Positions 22,870 to 34,734 of a DNA stretch of 64,000 bases are shown here, one piece after another. The stretch comes from Manis javanica (Eukaryota > Chordata > Mammalia > Pholidota > Manidae), in the NCBI RefSeq assembly GCF_040802235.1, contig NC_133170.1, positions 2,371,001 through 2,435,000 on the forward strand, given 5' to 3'. Made by a program: the position numbers and the translations under genes. Below the pieces are notes generated by a model. That model was given only the letters and a program-made list of their open reading frames with translations. It was not told the DNA's origin and ran no database searches. Position 1 is the stretch's first letter, and the number at the start of each line of letters is the position of its first letter.

Positions 22870-25660
22870 AACCCTGGTGGCTATATGGAGTCTCCTGATA
22901 AGGTGGGCTGTGTGGTTCACCTCTGCTAACTGGTGATCTTGTTCTGACTGCACTCGGCAGGTCGTCTTTAGTGCAGTGTAATTTGAGGTGATTCAGTAAC
23001 ATCGCTAATAGTATATCTCAGAAGGAAATGAAGATCAGATCGTCTTGAACATGGGATCCTGGACTCTGCAAACAGCCCCAGCTGCCCAGCAAAGGGCCCT
23101 TCCTTGTGTGCAGTGTGGACAGGTCCGACCTCAGCAGTATTCCTGTCACCCGTTGGAAGTCATCTCAGTGTGCAGTGGGGGTCACTCTAAGACGCTTCAT
23201 GCGGTAACCAGCACACTTACTGAGAATGCACAACCCTCCGGCGGGGGGTTGATGGTAGCAGAAGAGGGTCTAGATTCTTAGATTTAGAAGTCTGTGCTGC
23301 TGTTCTGAAAAATTCCTCTAATAAAAGTAACTTCCCTTTGTGCCTTTGGGAAATGGTTTTTAGAGGATGTGAAGAATTAATGGCAGAAGCGACCTCATGT
23401 AAGATTCCAGGAGGCAGCTGTGCTGAACCCAGAGCTTTTCTACTATTCAAACCTTTCAAGGAACTGCAGCCAGAAAGGCACAGGTCCTAAAACCACCCGC
23501 CACTGAGAGCTCCTCATCCTTCTCGCTGAGTGTGGTGTGCACGGTGGGCCTGGTCCCCGACTTTCTTCTGACCTACAATCTTTTTATGCCCAAATCTCTA
23601 CCCTGAGTTGACCTTTCATCTTGAGCACAAAGACTGATGTACAATTTGTCAGTTCGGTCACCTCTGGAGGAGATGGTGAGGCTATAGAAATGGTCTTTAA
23701 AGTTAGGGAGGTAATTAAATAGCATGTCCTTCCGTGCAGTTCCATTACTGATCAGCAATAGGAGAAATTACCGGCTCCAAACAACAGGCCTATTTGTTGC
23801 TTTTCCTTCAGTTGTTTTTTTAAAAAAAGTGAAAATCAGAATACTTTTGTTTTTAGATTTAACTCTCTAAGAAATTTGAACTTGTTTACAGCGCGATTGT
23901 TTCAGTCAAAATGAAAATGAACTCATTTGAAAACCCAGGTTTACTTGTATTTTAGGTATCCTCTGAGATTAAAAAGAAACCTCAAAACTGGTATCAGTGT
24001 GGTGTTAGACAGGCTATAGAGAGGCTATCATCTTAACTTCTTATAAAAGAAGCTGTGTTTCCTTTAAAATTCATTTTCTTCCAATAAATTCCTCTCTTCT
24101 TAATGACATATCATCTATTTACTTACCGAATTTTCTAAGAGGGAAGACAGATAACTTGTTCGTATTCTTAGAGGTGGCTGATCTTATTTCCTGCCACTAC
24201 AGAGAGAAAATTCTTTGATTACTGAAACTGTTTTACTTTGAAATGAACAAAAGAGGGCACTCATGTATTTCGTTTATAATTGTGCATTTTTTTTGTCAGC
24301 TGTGTAAGGACTGACCTTAACAATTCTTAATGCATTTTTTTAAATGCATTTTTAAAAGGATTGAAAAAAATAATATATAACATTGACAAAAACATACCTT
24401 TTTCATAAATAAAAGCAAGCAGGGAAGATCATTTTTGGAAGACTACTATATACATCACTTTAAGTGGATTCTGACAAGCAAATTCAAATAAGAACAAACA
24501 TGAAAATCCTTTTCCACTAAGCTTGATTTTAATGCAATTTGAAATAAACCAGCATTTAAGAATAATACTGTTTGAAAAGAATGAGAAAGGCTTCTTTTTA
24601 ATAAAAATTTCACAGAACCTAGATTTTGACCTGAAAAGAATGACGTCTTCTGACTGATAGCATGGATACAAAGCTTCAACATTTTTACATGGAAAGAATG
24701 GGGTCACCTCAACTCAGTTCCAAGGAAAGGAATGTCCCCTTCGCAAAGGGCAACCTAATGCCTCCCTTGCACCAGGCCACTGAGAGGAGGCAGAAGCCTA
24801 GAGCAGTGACGCCCTGGGCCAGGAGCGGGGGAGACAGAGCCTACTTTGTGTCCACTCTCCAGTTGTCCCCCCACCAGCTGTCCCTGCCATGAAAGCCACT
24901 CTATTCCGTGTCCAGACTGTCTTCCTGCAGAGGATCATGGAGCTTTGTATCTGAGCAGATGCTTACACTTCCCCTGAAATCTTTCCGGCACCAAGTGGTG
25001 AATTTAAAATACCAGTAAAAGCCTTCAGAAAGATATTACTGGTGGGCCTCAGAGGGCAGGGAGCCGGGCACAGCGTCCTCACCCGAAGGTCAAAGTCTGA
25101 GGCAAATAGCCAGAAATAATGAGAAACTTCAAAGAAAAGAAAGAAATCAGACATTTGTTCCCCCTAATAAGAGATTATTCATTATAATCTTTTCCGCAGA
25201 ATTTGGTCCAGAATTGGAGAAAGTCATAACTTTTCCTGCCTTCAAATATTCTAATGCTCTTGAAGTGTCGCCTCTTGCAATGTAAACACTTGAACCGCAG
25301 GGCACAGCCCTGCCCCCACAGGCACTCGTGGTGTTGATCGGACACAGGGGACCTGCCGGGATCCAGATCAATTTGTGAATTTGATCTTGTTGTTTAATGA
25401 TTCTTACATGATTCTCTTAAACTGCCACAATAGCAGCTATTACTTCTGACACATTATCAATGGGAAATGAGGATTGCGGGTGAAAAGAAGCTGGTGGTGA
25501 TGTGAGAGCAAAATCCATTTCTGCATTCAGGCTTATAACCGTGGGCCGTGGTGTTGGAGATGGTGAGTGGAAGGAAGTGAAGCGACTCGGCATTTATTGA
25601 TGAGCTCACTGAATGTTCGTCAATCACTCAGGTCAAGAAAAGAAGAGAGCTCGCAGAGAT
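22870..25660. other. Unique AT-rich DNA, no gene recognised
   Basis: A long stretch without a repeat recognised by eye. T- and A-rich homopolymers occur at 23815-23828 and 24288-24376. Short ORFs overlap on both strands and carry no known domain. Confidence 0.4.
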
Positions 25661-25679
25661 ATGAAACAGAATCCCCGTG

Positions 25680-26325
25680 CACTTCCTGTGGCCATCATTC
25701 TCAAACTTTCCATCTCAGAATCCGTTTATACTATTAAAAATTAGAAGGGCCCTAAAGAGCTTAGGTGGTTCCTATCTATTTATATTTACTATTTTAGAAA
25801 TTGAAACTGAAAGAATTAAAATATTCACTAATATATTTAAAAATAACAGTAATAAACATTTTCTTAGGCAAAATAACTATATCCCTCTCCCCCCAAAAAA
25901 ACTAGTTGCAAGAGTGGAATTGTTTTATATTTCTGAATATATTTAAAAGATCTTGCCTAATAAGTTAGAATCCATAACTGCCTCTGTGTTCAATCTCTTG
26001 TGATCTGTCATTTTGGTTTACATATATGAAGAAAATCTGCTCTCACACATATAGAGAGTTGGAAAATGGAGTATTTTAATAGCCATTTTAGAAATTATGA
26101 ATGTCCTTATTTTAAATAACATCGAAATTCAAAAAGTAGAAATTTCTTAAAGATTAGTAGCTATATGGCATCTGAAACCAGTCTCACAAGTTTTTTTGTA
26201 ATCTGTGAATTGACCTATCTTGCACCGTGACTATATTTTTTTATCCAGGCTTGGTAGTTATAACATCATGATTTGTTATTCGGAACATATTGGTTCATTT
26301 TTTTGTGTAGAGCTGATAAACATGC
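25680..26325. repeat. Ancient interspersed repeat, family not named
   Basis: The sequence resembles a repeat seen many times in placental genomes. Landmarks are 'taaaaataacagtaataaac', 'gcaagagtggaattgtttta', 'gttcaatctcttgtgatctg', 'tatgaagaaaatctgctctc' and 'gtgaattgacctatcttgca'. I recognise the passage but cannot name the family with confidence. Frames are broken throughout. Confidence 0.55.
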
Positions 26326-26329
26326 AGGG

Positions 26330-26620
26330 GAAAATCCCACTGAACACTCGTGGGAAAGGAAGCTTTCAAAGGCAGATGACAGACTAGCATCACTGCAGAA
26401 TTTTTTGACTTCACAGATTCCCCGCAAGTGTCTCAGGCAGCCCAGGGGCCCACGCCCGTGACGACAGCTGCGCTCTGCCTTTCTCTCTGCAGAGTTCAGA
26501 CTCATCTGCTGCCCTTTCTACTCTTGCGGAGACCTCGCCATCACCGCTTGGAACTTCCTGCAGTTCACAGTGTATATGTCATGTTTTTTTTCACTTCAGA
26601 ATCTTTGACAGTTCTGCTCA
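26330..26620. other. Unassigned stretch
   Basis: Nothing gene-like recognised. Short ORFs overlap on both strands at 26266-26628. Confidence 0.35.
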
Positions 26621-26629
26621 GCCTTTAGG

Positions 26630-26800
26630 GAAGTTTTAGTTCACAAGCTGCTTTTTCTAAGAAGCCTACTCTGACATTCCTTCCTCTGGGCTCTGTGTTC
26701 CATCCTAAAGGAACTACTCCAAACCCTGGCTTGTTTACTTTCCTAATCAAAATAGATTAAAACCCCTAACAGATGAGAATCATAACTGCTTGGATCAGTA
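26630..26800 (+). repeat. L2 fragment
   Basis: Shows 'tctaagaagcctactctgac', 'attccttcctctgggctctg' and 'tttactttcctaatcaaaat', resembling the L2 3' region '...aggaagccttccctgac...'. Confidence 0.6.
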
Positions 26801-26809
26801 TGTGCATCT

Positions 26810-27515
26810 GGGTGTTTTTTTCACTTTAAGGAATAAAAATCAAGATACGTAGGTATGTAGGTAAAGGTAGAGAGATGGTTTTCTGCTGCATTGCATTCAC
26901 TTCTTTGGTCCAGTATTAGACTCTTGGCACAACCCTAGGTTGGTATACGGCATTTTCTCTTTGTAGGCAAAGATAATGTCTGATAAGCTCCCCGTGCTTC
27001 AAAGCACAGGTTGGGTTACACTTCCTCTAAGTGTTGTGACCACCGCCCCCCCCGACAGCGGGCACTCATCCCTTTGACCACACGGAGCCCTGAAATGTTT
27101 TCACGCCGCTCATCTGGCAGCTTACCAGGTATGCACTACCATGTAGCACTGGCTTTTGGGGTCCGTCTTTCCCCACAAGCGGTGAGCTTCTTGACAGTAA
27201 TGACCGTGAATCTGGAGCCTCCCCGCACATCTCACACTTTTTTGACGCACAGCCATGATTAGTGATTGATCTTGACTGGCTGATCTGTCACGGGACTCCC
27301 TGTCTTCTCTGAAGGACAGCTCCAAGATGACATCCATGGATTCTGAACTTGGAGTCACAGCCTCATTGTACACTTGATCTGGAGAACCTGTATGCTTCAA
27401 GGCACTAATTGTCCATATAAGCAGAAAAACACACCCTAGCACTGGCTCTTCTGAGTACCCTTCGTTAAAACGAACAGGCCTGTGCCCCAAATAGCAGGTG
27501 CTTTCGGGAGACATC
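26810..27515. other. Unassigned stretch
   Basis: The 143-codon ORF at 27122-27553 - has no recognisable domain or splice structure. A C8 run lies at 27046-27053. The stretch 27010-27260 has some L2 flavour but no firm landmarks. Confidence 0.35.
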
Positions 27516-27524
27516 TGATTCGTA

Positions 27525-27980
27525 AGTAACAGTTGCAAGTAGCAGAAACCCAATTCAAAACATCTTAAGTAAAAGGGAACTTTAATGGCTCAGACAATCG
27601 TTAAGGCCACGGGTGAAGCTGTTTGCATTTAAGCCTTGATGAAACCCAGGAGCTCAAACAATAATAGCAGCTTATCTATCTCATCTTTTCCCCTCTCTCG
27701 TCCAGTCTGCCTTATGCTCTGGTGCCTTAGGCAGGATCTCACTGACGCTCACAGCCTACAGGCCAAGGGAATAAACACACTCTCTACAGCATCTGCATTT
27801 AGAATTGCAGCGGAAGCATTCTGATGGGCTCGGCTTAGCCTGTGACCATCCCTGAGGTCAATCGTTACTGATAAATTGCTGGAGCACCACGACTGCAAAA
27901 GCCCATCCTGTGGGCACCGCTGCCATTCTCAGGCTAACCACAGCCAGAGAGGATGATGGGAGAGGGGCAGAAGCCCTGCA
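27525..27980. repeat. Ancient interspersed repeat, family not named
   Basis: Starts with 'agtagcagaaacccaattca', then 'aaaagggaactttaatggct' and 'acccaggagctcaaacaata', a sequence pattern found in many copies in placental genomes, usually with '...gggaatttattggctca...'. The right end is fuzzy. I cannot name the family securely. Confidence 0.5.
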
Positions 27981-27984
27981 CAAA

Positions 27985-28360
27985 TGCAGGCGCTGCACAG
28001 AAAATGATGGTCAATACCAACTATGTCTCCGTTTGCTGGTTTCTCTGCCATAATAATTAATTGGATACTGGGTCAAGGCAAGAAGTATTCAAAATATTCT
28101 GATAGGGAAAATATTGCTTATTTGGAGATGAAAATAGTATTTCCTGTTTAAAAAGTAACTAGATTCAAATTTGGAAAAGAAGTGTCTTTATCAACCTGTT
28201 AGCTGTGGATTACAGGCTGATCATGTATTCTTCCTGAGTTGTAGTTTCCTTTCAGTCAAGTGAACGAATTCCCTCCTCTTTACTGCAAAAGATGGGGCAA
28301 AAACTGGCCAGTTTTAGGGCATTGAAGGTCCAAATATGCATGTCCACAGTTTTGTTCTAA
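27985..28360. other. Unique DNA
   Basis: No repeat, exon or RNA gene recognised. Confidence 0.4.
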
Positions 28361-28365
28361 ATCAG

Positions 28366-28516
28366 TGGTTTTTAACCTATGCTACACATTCAAATCACCT
28401 GGCCAGCTCCTATGACTCCCGATGCGCCGCTGCAGCCCAGTGAGGTCGGGGTCTTGGAGGGGGACTCGAGCAGAGAGCCTGGGGCTCCCCCTGCATAGCC
28501 AAGGCTGAGGGCCATT
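28366..28516. mobile_element. MER5A-like hAT transposon remnant
   Basis: Begins 'cagtggtttttaacctatgc' and continues 'acacattcaaatcacctgg', and ends with 'tggggctccccctgcatagc' and 'caaggctgagggcc', giving imperfect terminal inverted repeats of the MER5A type (a non-autonomous hAT-Charlie element). The middle is diverged and GC-rich. No clean 8-base target duplication was seen. Confidence 0.75.
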
Positions 28517-28519
28517 TCT

Positions 28520-28885
28520 CCAAGTTCCCCAAATCTTTTGGTATATGATACATATATTAGTGGTAAACTGTGTCGTTAATACTTATGAAATTTACCAAAT
28601 AAGCTGTGTAGTTGATACTTACTAAGCTGTGCTGTTTTGGGTGGTTTCTCTATTAACCCTGCCTTTTGTTTCCTGTGTCCTGATGCTCTGACAGCCGGGG
28701 CCTCCCTGAGCCTGGCAGGAACTGCCTCTGCCGGGAGTAGCCGGTTCCTGGAGATGGTGAATGATGCCCCTGCCAGTGTGCTTTTCAGATACAAACCAAC
28801 CACTCCCGAGCACACACCCGGACCCTACCCTTCATCAGGTGACCACTGTCCACCTGCCCTGGGTGGGTTGTAACCTGGGCCAGGA
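28520..28885. other. Unassigned stretch
   Basis: Overlapping ORFs on both strands (28576-28815 -, 28637-28873 +) without recognisable domains. No repeat recognised. Confidence 0.35.
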
Positions 28886-28890
28886 ACCAG

Positions 28891-28904
28891 ACACCAGGGG
28901 GCAG
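28891..28904 (+). promoter_or_regulatory. Candidate CTCF motif
   Basis: The bases 'acaccagggggcag' match the 14-base CTCF core CCASYAGRKGGCRS at 13 positions, missing only the first C. Occupancy is not shown by sequence. Confidence 0.4.
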
Positions 28905-29185
28905 CTGTTAGTTCTTAAATATGCTAACATTATTCAAACTAGCCAGTCTTAAGCCTGCTTACCCAGCCTCACCTGTCCCTCCCTCCTGCAGGAACCACAC
29001 TAAAGCCTTCTGCCCACAATCCTCAGCTTCCTGCCTCCTTGCTTCCCCCTGTGGATCCTCACGGCAGGCTGTGTGCACCCTCTCTGCTTGGGAACTGTGA
29101 GTAACAAGTCTATCTTTTCAATGGCAATCATCTCTTGGTCTGTTGGCCTGACTACACCTCAAAATTTCTGTTAGTACAGAAATTT
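28905..29185 (+). repeat. Possible LTR-like repeat
   Basis: The passage 'ggaactgtgagtaacaagtc' followed by 'tatcttttcaatggcaatca' resembles the U5-side of some mammalian LTRs, but no TG...CA ends or target duplication could be fixed. Low certainty. Confidence 0.2.
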
Positions 29186-29229
29186 TCTTATCTTTTAAAG
29201 CAGTCTCTGTAAAGCAGGCTGTACACACT

Positions 29230-29312
29230 TTGTGGGAAGGGAGTTAGTATCCTTACGGTACTTAGAGTGTCAGCACTGGTTTCTCAATAAATACTTGCTA
29301 CTTGTGTCAACT
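29230..29312 (+). repeat. L2 3'-end fragment
   Basis: Ends with 'gtgtcagcactggtttctca' and 'ataaatacttgctacttgtg', resembling the L2 terminus '...cagtgcctggcacatagta...caataaatatttgtt'. Confidence 0.45.
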
Positions 29313-29607
29313 GAAGACCTAGGGACTTAGAATACTGTGCTAAACTGGAAATCATTCCCTGGAGAAGCCCAAATATTTACTTAAACAATGTGAATTACAG
29401 TCTATCAAAGTTCCTCAGGAAAGCTGGTATAGGACAATGTGAAATATTAGTATTGGGGTTTCTAATGAGCTCTATCCAATTCTTTCCTTTTTATCTCTTT
29501 CATGTTCCTTTAAAAAAGAAAAAGGGTCACGTTTTGATGTTTTAATAGCCTTTTAAAAACAGGTTCTCACCTACTTTGAAAACCACTGTATACATAAGGC
29601 CAAGAAC

Positions 29608-29737
29608 AGGTTAAAACGTGGTCACCTCATTAATGCCTTTAGTGGGGGCCAAAATCAGGTTAGGACTCGGTCACCTCATTAGTACCCTATTTAGGAACCT
29701 CTAATTTAGTGGCCAGGCAAGGTATTAATGAGGTGAC
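29608..29737. repeat. Direct plus inverted repeat of a 17-base motif
   Basis: The motif 'gtcacctcattaatgcc' (29621-29637) recurs as 'gtcacctcattagtacc' (29670-29686), within a diverged direct repeat of period 49 starting 'aggtta' at 29608 and 29657. It returns inverted as 'ggtattaatgaggtgac' (29721-29737). The second and third copies could form a hairpin with a loop of about 34 bases. Confidence 0.8.
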
Positions 29738-29914
29738 AGAGTTCTGCCCACTTTGGGCTCAGCAAAGGCATAGGGTATGAGGCAGATTAGGACATGTTCC
29801 GAAAAATCCCTGTTAGACATCAGAAATGCATCCCAATGGAAATAGTATGGTTGCAAGATTATTAGTAACACTAAGGCCTTCTTAGCATGTTTCAGACCTA
29901 AAGCAAAGCATTTT

Positions 29915-30050
29915 GCTGGTATTATGTCATTTCAAAGCCACAACAACTGTGTAGAGAAGAATTTATTATTTAACAGGTAAGAAAAATGAAACTCAGAGAG
30001 GTTAAGTAAATATCTGAGGCACCCAGCAAGTGACTGGGTGAGACCTGCGG
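29915..30050 (-). repeat. MIR SINE
   Basis: On the + strand 'taagaaaaatgaaactcaga', 'gaggttaagtaaatatctga' and 'ggcacccagcaagtgactgg' are the complement of the MIR core. The 3' half is also on the left ('ttatgtcatttcaaagccac'). Confidence 0.75.
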
Positions 30051-30820
30051 CCTGCCTGGGCCTGGAGTCCTTCCCTGTCCCCCGCGCGGCCCGGGCTCCT
30101 GGTCTGGGAAGAGCCCCCGGGTGGTTCTGAAGCGCCGCGGGACACGGGCAGGGCGGAACTGCAGCGTCCTGTGAGCCGTGGGTCAGTGTATTTGTAGACG
30201 TCATGATATCAGCTTCTGTGGTCGGCAGCAACCGTATTAACATGACACAGAACAGAGTAAAATAGAAATGGAGAAGGCATCACGTGTCGTGATGGGGATT
30301 TTTCATGAAGCTTTGGCTTTGGCGGGTGTGTGTGCATAAAACCTGGATCTGGATGAAAACAGATTTGTTGCTGCAATTATGGGTTTAAAGCATTCGAACT
30401 ACCCCAGCCTTGGGGCCACGACTCAGCCATAGAGGCCCAGGGAGAGCAGGCGCGTGGCTCCAGGCCGTGGACCCTGTGGTACTGGGTGCAGCTGACCTAC
30501 TCCTGGAGCATCTCTGGGGGGGCGGGGGCTGCAGAGCCAGGGGCTGCGGGGGCGGGATGGGCCGCCTTTGATGAGGAGGGGGCGCCTCGCTGTGCTCTCT
30601 AACTGGAGGGGTGTCATGGCTTTGCGGTTACGTTTCTCTGCTCGTCAGGCTGGGAGTTTTTCAGCTGACATGATTCACGTGCAGACACGGGACTCTGATT
30701 CCCCCACGCGGACCCGAGGCGGTCTGCATAACCCCTGGCTTGCTGCACGCTGCCCTCTAACCCCTCGTGGGGGCGGAGGAGACGCTTCCTTATTTTTGCA
30801 GCTGTTTTAGACTCTGGTTT
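30051..30820. other. GC-rich stretches, no gene recognised
   Basis: Two GC-rich blocks (about 30050-30190 and 30410-30790) with moderate CpG surround a more balanced middle. Short ORFs on both strands lack domains. Confidence 0.35.
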
Positions 30821-30829
30821 GAACCAAAC

Positions 30830-31950
30830 CACTCAGTGGCAGTTCCGACGCAACTATAATTTTAATGCTGATAAAAGTAATGTGGTTCAAGAGGATGGGC
30901 AAAATGAGTTGTATCAAATGTTGCAGTTCTGTTTTTCCTGAATGACATTTCTTGGCACCGTGGAAGTCGGTTGGTTCCGCTTGGAGCTTTATTCCAGGAG
31001 TTTCTCTGCATTGTTCCCAACTTAAGCAGGAAAAGCTTGCCTAGTATTACCTGACATACAAGCCCACACTGTCCAACTTGAGGTTTAACAAGGTAGCTGT
31101 TATTAAAACAAAACAAAGCAAACGCCTTTTATTTAACTTTTCTTAGAAGAAAGGAGAAAATTGAAAGAATTTAAGGTACCATTAAGCAAATACTGCTGTG
31201 GGCATGTTCCTGGGGGCCCTACTGCCGTCCTACGAATGTGCTGCCCAATACTTCTCATCTTGCCATAAAGTGTCTTCTCATGAGGGGCACATGTGTGCCC
31301 TGAGGCCTGCCTACACACGTCCATTCTGAACTAACCCCTTCATTCGCACTTGTGACCCCAGCAATACCCCTCCTTGCAAAACTGGCATCCCTCAAATTGA
31401 GGTTTTCAAGTGGATACGACAGGAAAAATGATATTCTCATGTTGTGAAAATGGTTATTGAATTCAGACATCAGGTTAAGGATGTACAGGTAAAAATTGTT
31501 CTGATCTCTTCACACACTCCTCCTGAGCCCCACCACAGGCAACGTCCTACTGTCACTGACGTTCATTAAGTTATTTACTCCATTCAAAATGATATTCAGT
31601 GCCTGCTAAACTAACATCAAAGTTGTTTTATTTATTTATTTCTATGTGAAGACCCGTGTAGTGGTTCCAGACTTACACAGTTGCATGCAAGTAGGGGGGC
31701 TGCACAGCCTCTGCGGTACTCCTGGTCTTGCTCAGCATCTGGTGAAGTGAAGTTTGCTGGGACTACCTGACAAACAAGGCCAGGGAGTTTTGGTTATAAG
31801 AAATAGATTAAAATCTTTCTGCACCAATAAGGTGTTTTTCTACATTTCTTTCTTCTCTCCTTTTGATTCAAACATTCATAGTGAAAACCGAAGACAGAAT
31901 AAAACATTCAAAAGTAATAATTCTTGTTACTAAAAATGAAAACACACCAA
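30830..31950. other. Unique DNA, no gene recognised
   Basis: No firm repeat or exon was identified. Short - strand ORFs at 30862-31470 lack domains. Confidence 0.4.
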
Positions 31951-31959
31951 GGTTTCCAA

Positions 31960-32250
31960 ATTGTATCAATTTCATGTGTCAACATAACCCAATAATAGCC
32001 GAAATGTGTTGAACAATTTGCATATCAATGTGTGACAGGGCTGACACCATTTGAATTTTCTGCTGTGTTGCCAGTATAAGTGTGTTATTAGAATTACGGA
32101 TTCCAGTATGAAAGAAAAAAGGTTAAAATAAGGCTGGTTTTTCTCTTGCTATTACAAGGTAACATGACACTTCATATTTTGAAAGGTTGGTCAGGCCATG
32201 TATGGACAAATGATTTTGTTGAATGTCACAAACTGTTACAGAAGCTTTAA
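31960..32250. promoter_or_regulatory. Possible conserved non-coding element
   Basis: No repeat recognised. The block 'gttgaacaatttgcatatca' followed by 'atgtgtgacagggctgacac' combines an octamer-like site, a TGACAG (TALE homeodomain) core and no obvious decay. This is a weak inference from sequence texture. Confidence 0.2.
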
Positions 32251-32639
32251 TTAAATTGAATACTTAGATCAAAAATCCCCTGCAAACAATATATAAGTTC
32301 CCTACACCATCATTACCAATGATGCAATTTTCCACTCACACTTTATAAAGGATATATTTTTTAAGATGATACTATGTGCCTTTCTCTAGAGCACAAATAT
32401 ACAAACACTAAACTAAGCTTGAATAGAATGTGTGCTGTGAGAAAGAAAATTTAACAGTAACAAAAGCTAAAATAAAAAACATGCAATGACCCTATGTGTA
32501 CCATGAACCAAAACAACAGAAGGAAATCAAGTGATGTATTCATGGCCTCCTTACGAAGAAAAATCTGATAATTAGATGATTCTATTAGATTTGCTCCTCC
32601 ATCATAAAATTCATTCTTGAGTGTTGCCCAAAATATCCA

Positions 32640-32782
32640 CATTCTATGCGTGATTCTGAAACAGTACTTATCACACAGAATTGTAATTGGCTTTCTAATT
32701 TCTTGAAGAGAAAGACTATCTTTATTAATCTTTGTATCCAGTAGCTGGTACATAATAGGTAGTTAATAAGCTCAAACCAACA
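32640..32782 (+). repeat. L2 3' end
   Basis: Shows 'gtacttatcacacagaattg', 'taattggctttctaatttct', 'tttgtatccagtagctggta' and 'cataataggtagttaataag', the L2 3' region in order. Confidence 0.75.
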
Positions 32783-32899
32783 TGCAAACACAAAATATAT
32801 GTAAACACATTATGTTATACATATGTATATGCATATATAATATCGCTCCACTTATGAATAATGAGCTATGCCATCAAAGGCATTGTCCCACCAGAAAAT

Positions 32900-32920
32900 G
32901 AGAGAGAGAGAGAGAGAGAG

Positions 32921-32969
<49 letters not shown>
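32900..32969. repeat. Compound (GA)n(GT)n microsatellite
   Basis: About twelve GA units (32900-32924) pass directly into about 23 GT units (32924-32969), both without interruption. Likely highly polymorphic. Confidence 0.97.
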
Positions 32970-32973
<4 letters not shown>

Positions 32974-32974
32974 A

Positions 32975-33700
32975 AGAAGAAATACCGCCAGCAGTATATT
33001 AAGGCTCAGAGGAGAACAGGAAGTCACTTCGGGATTGCTGAGGAATTCCAGTGGTTCTGGGAAGGCAGAGTGACCCCCCCTGAGAGGCACAGGGCTGCCA
33101 GACAGGAGCGGACGATGAGGATTCTCCATTACCAGGTGGAAGCTGCTAGAAGTTTGAACAAAAGAGGTGAGTGGGTGAGGCTGTACCTTCGCAGCCCATG
33201 TGTGGGCACCTTTGCCAGTTTACCAAAAAAATGGGTCCCCTTCCCAGCAGTGGGCAACACTAGCTGCCGGGACGTCTGGGAGACTGAAACAAGTGCATGG
33301 TTATGAGAAACAAGAAGATGCCCTTTGCCACAGCTCCGGAGGCTTCCGACAGTTAAGTGGGGAGGATCCTGGACTTGCTGCTAGTATTGTATGTAAGGAC
33401 CAAAGAAATTTAAAAAATTAGATGGCTGTGATTATATTTGCAACCAAAGATATGAAGCTCTTCATATTGGAGGTGTGTGTGCCTGTGTGTCTTCAGTTAT
33501 TAATAATCAGAAATATACAAATAAAGTTTACATGGTGCATTATAATTCCCCTTGAAGAAAGAGAGGATAGTGTCAAGTGTCTTTCTACAGCATATTTGTA
33601 AGGAACATGGAAAACATTTTGCATCTAAAACAGGGACTTTAAAAATGTCGGCATCTACCTTTCTGTAGAAAACTGCTGAATCATCACTGAGCTACGTGGA
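32975..33700. other. Unique DNA, no gene recognised
   Basis: The 126-codon frame at 32926-33306 + begins inside the GT microsatellite and has no known domain. No repeat was recognised. Confidence 0.4.
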
Positions 33701-33714
33701 GAAAGTCCGCCTTT

Positions 33715-34100
33715 TGACAAAGCAGAGCCCAGGGGGCAGAAGGCCGCGGGCTGCAGGGCATCTGATTCCCCGAGACAGAGGGGGTGAGAGGGCGTGCGCC
33801 CCTCCGGCCCTGCGGCGGTAAAGGGGGAGGCCATGCATCTGCAGACGTTTCCCGAGAGCGGAGCTCCAGCACTTGGCTCCGGGGAGGAAGTCAGGCTCCA
33901 CGGCCAGCGCTCTGCGGATGGGCTACCCCCGGGCAGGGGGGTCGGAGGCGAGCCCCGGGGCCGCAGGGAAGCCAGGCAGCCCGGGCCGTCGCCCACTCCG
34001 CCCTCTCTGGCGAGGCACCCCGGGGCCGACGACCGATCGGACAGCATCCCCACGGCCAGCGCGGTCTGTGACAAGCCACCGAGAGCCAACGGTCACCTCG
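33715..34100. promoter_or_regulatory. CpG-rich island-like patch
   Basis: Dense CpG and GC-rich sequence of about 390 bases. Several overlapping ORFs of 60-144 codons on both strands are expected by chance here and none has a recognised domain. No start exon was identified. Confidence 0.4.
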
Positions 34101-34229
34101 TGCTCCACCGCCCTTCTTGTCCCCGGTCAGTCTGTCATCCTGACTAAGAGACAAGGGCGACCCGTTCTGTAAGAGAAGCTCCACATCTGGGAAAATGGAA
34201 TCTGTGCATCAGCCAGGGCTTCACAGGGC

Positions 34230-34325
34230 ACGTTCCTCTCAATACCACGCAGACGCTGCCAGGCACAGGGCACAGGCTCAGTCAAGAGCATTTGAATGAA
34301 TGAATGAACAGATCACTAAATATTT
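34230..34325 (+). repeat. L2 3'-end fragment
   Basis: Shows 'gctgccaggcacagggcaca' and a tail 'catttgaatgaatgaatgaa', typical of L2 ends. Confidence 0.55.
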
Positions 34326-34419
34326 GACTTACCCAGCAAAATAAGGAGGGGGCTAAGGTCAGATCCCAGCTCTTTCCACTATCCTCACACCACCTCCAAA
34401 ATACCTTCAACGCTCAGCC

Positions 34420-34595
34420 TCCTGATAAAACAGTTATTTGCTTATGTTCTGTCCTTCTACTACAGTCTAGGGCACAGGAAGGTAAATATTATGATTAACT
34501 ATCGTATCTCCATTATCTTCCACAATGTTATATATGCATGGTAGCTACTCAATAAATGATGAATTTATTTAAAATATTAATAAATGAATTACATT
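34420..34595 (+). repeat. L2 3' end
   Basis: Shows 'ctacagtctagggcacagga', 'cgtatctccattatcttcca' and 'ggtagctactcaataaatga', the L2 3' region in order. Confidence 0.7.
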
Positions 34596-34734
34596 ATTCC
34601 TATCGCCTACTCCTACCTCCAATGCTGTGAGACTCTGCAAAGTTACTCAAGTCTGACATATTTAGAGTAATGCTGAGCTGCAGGATTTTATTTTTGTCTG
34701 ATGATGTCTGTCTTTTAGAAACCTTTTTCTGTAA

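Noticed and set aside
27122..27553. 143-codon ORF on the - strand
   Set aside because: No domain or splice support; partly covered by an ancient repeat.
33655..34184. Several overlapping ORFs of 60-144 codons
   Set aside because: All fall in the CpG-rich patch on both strands, as expected by chance.
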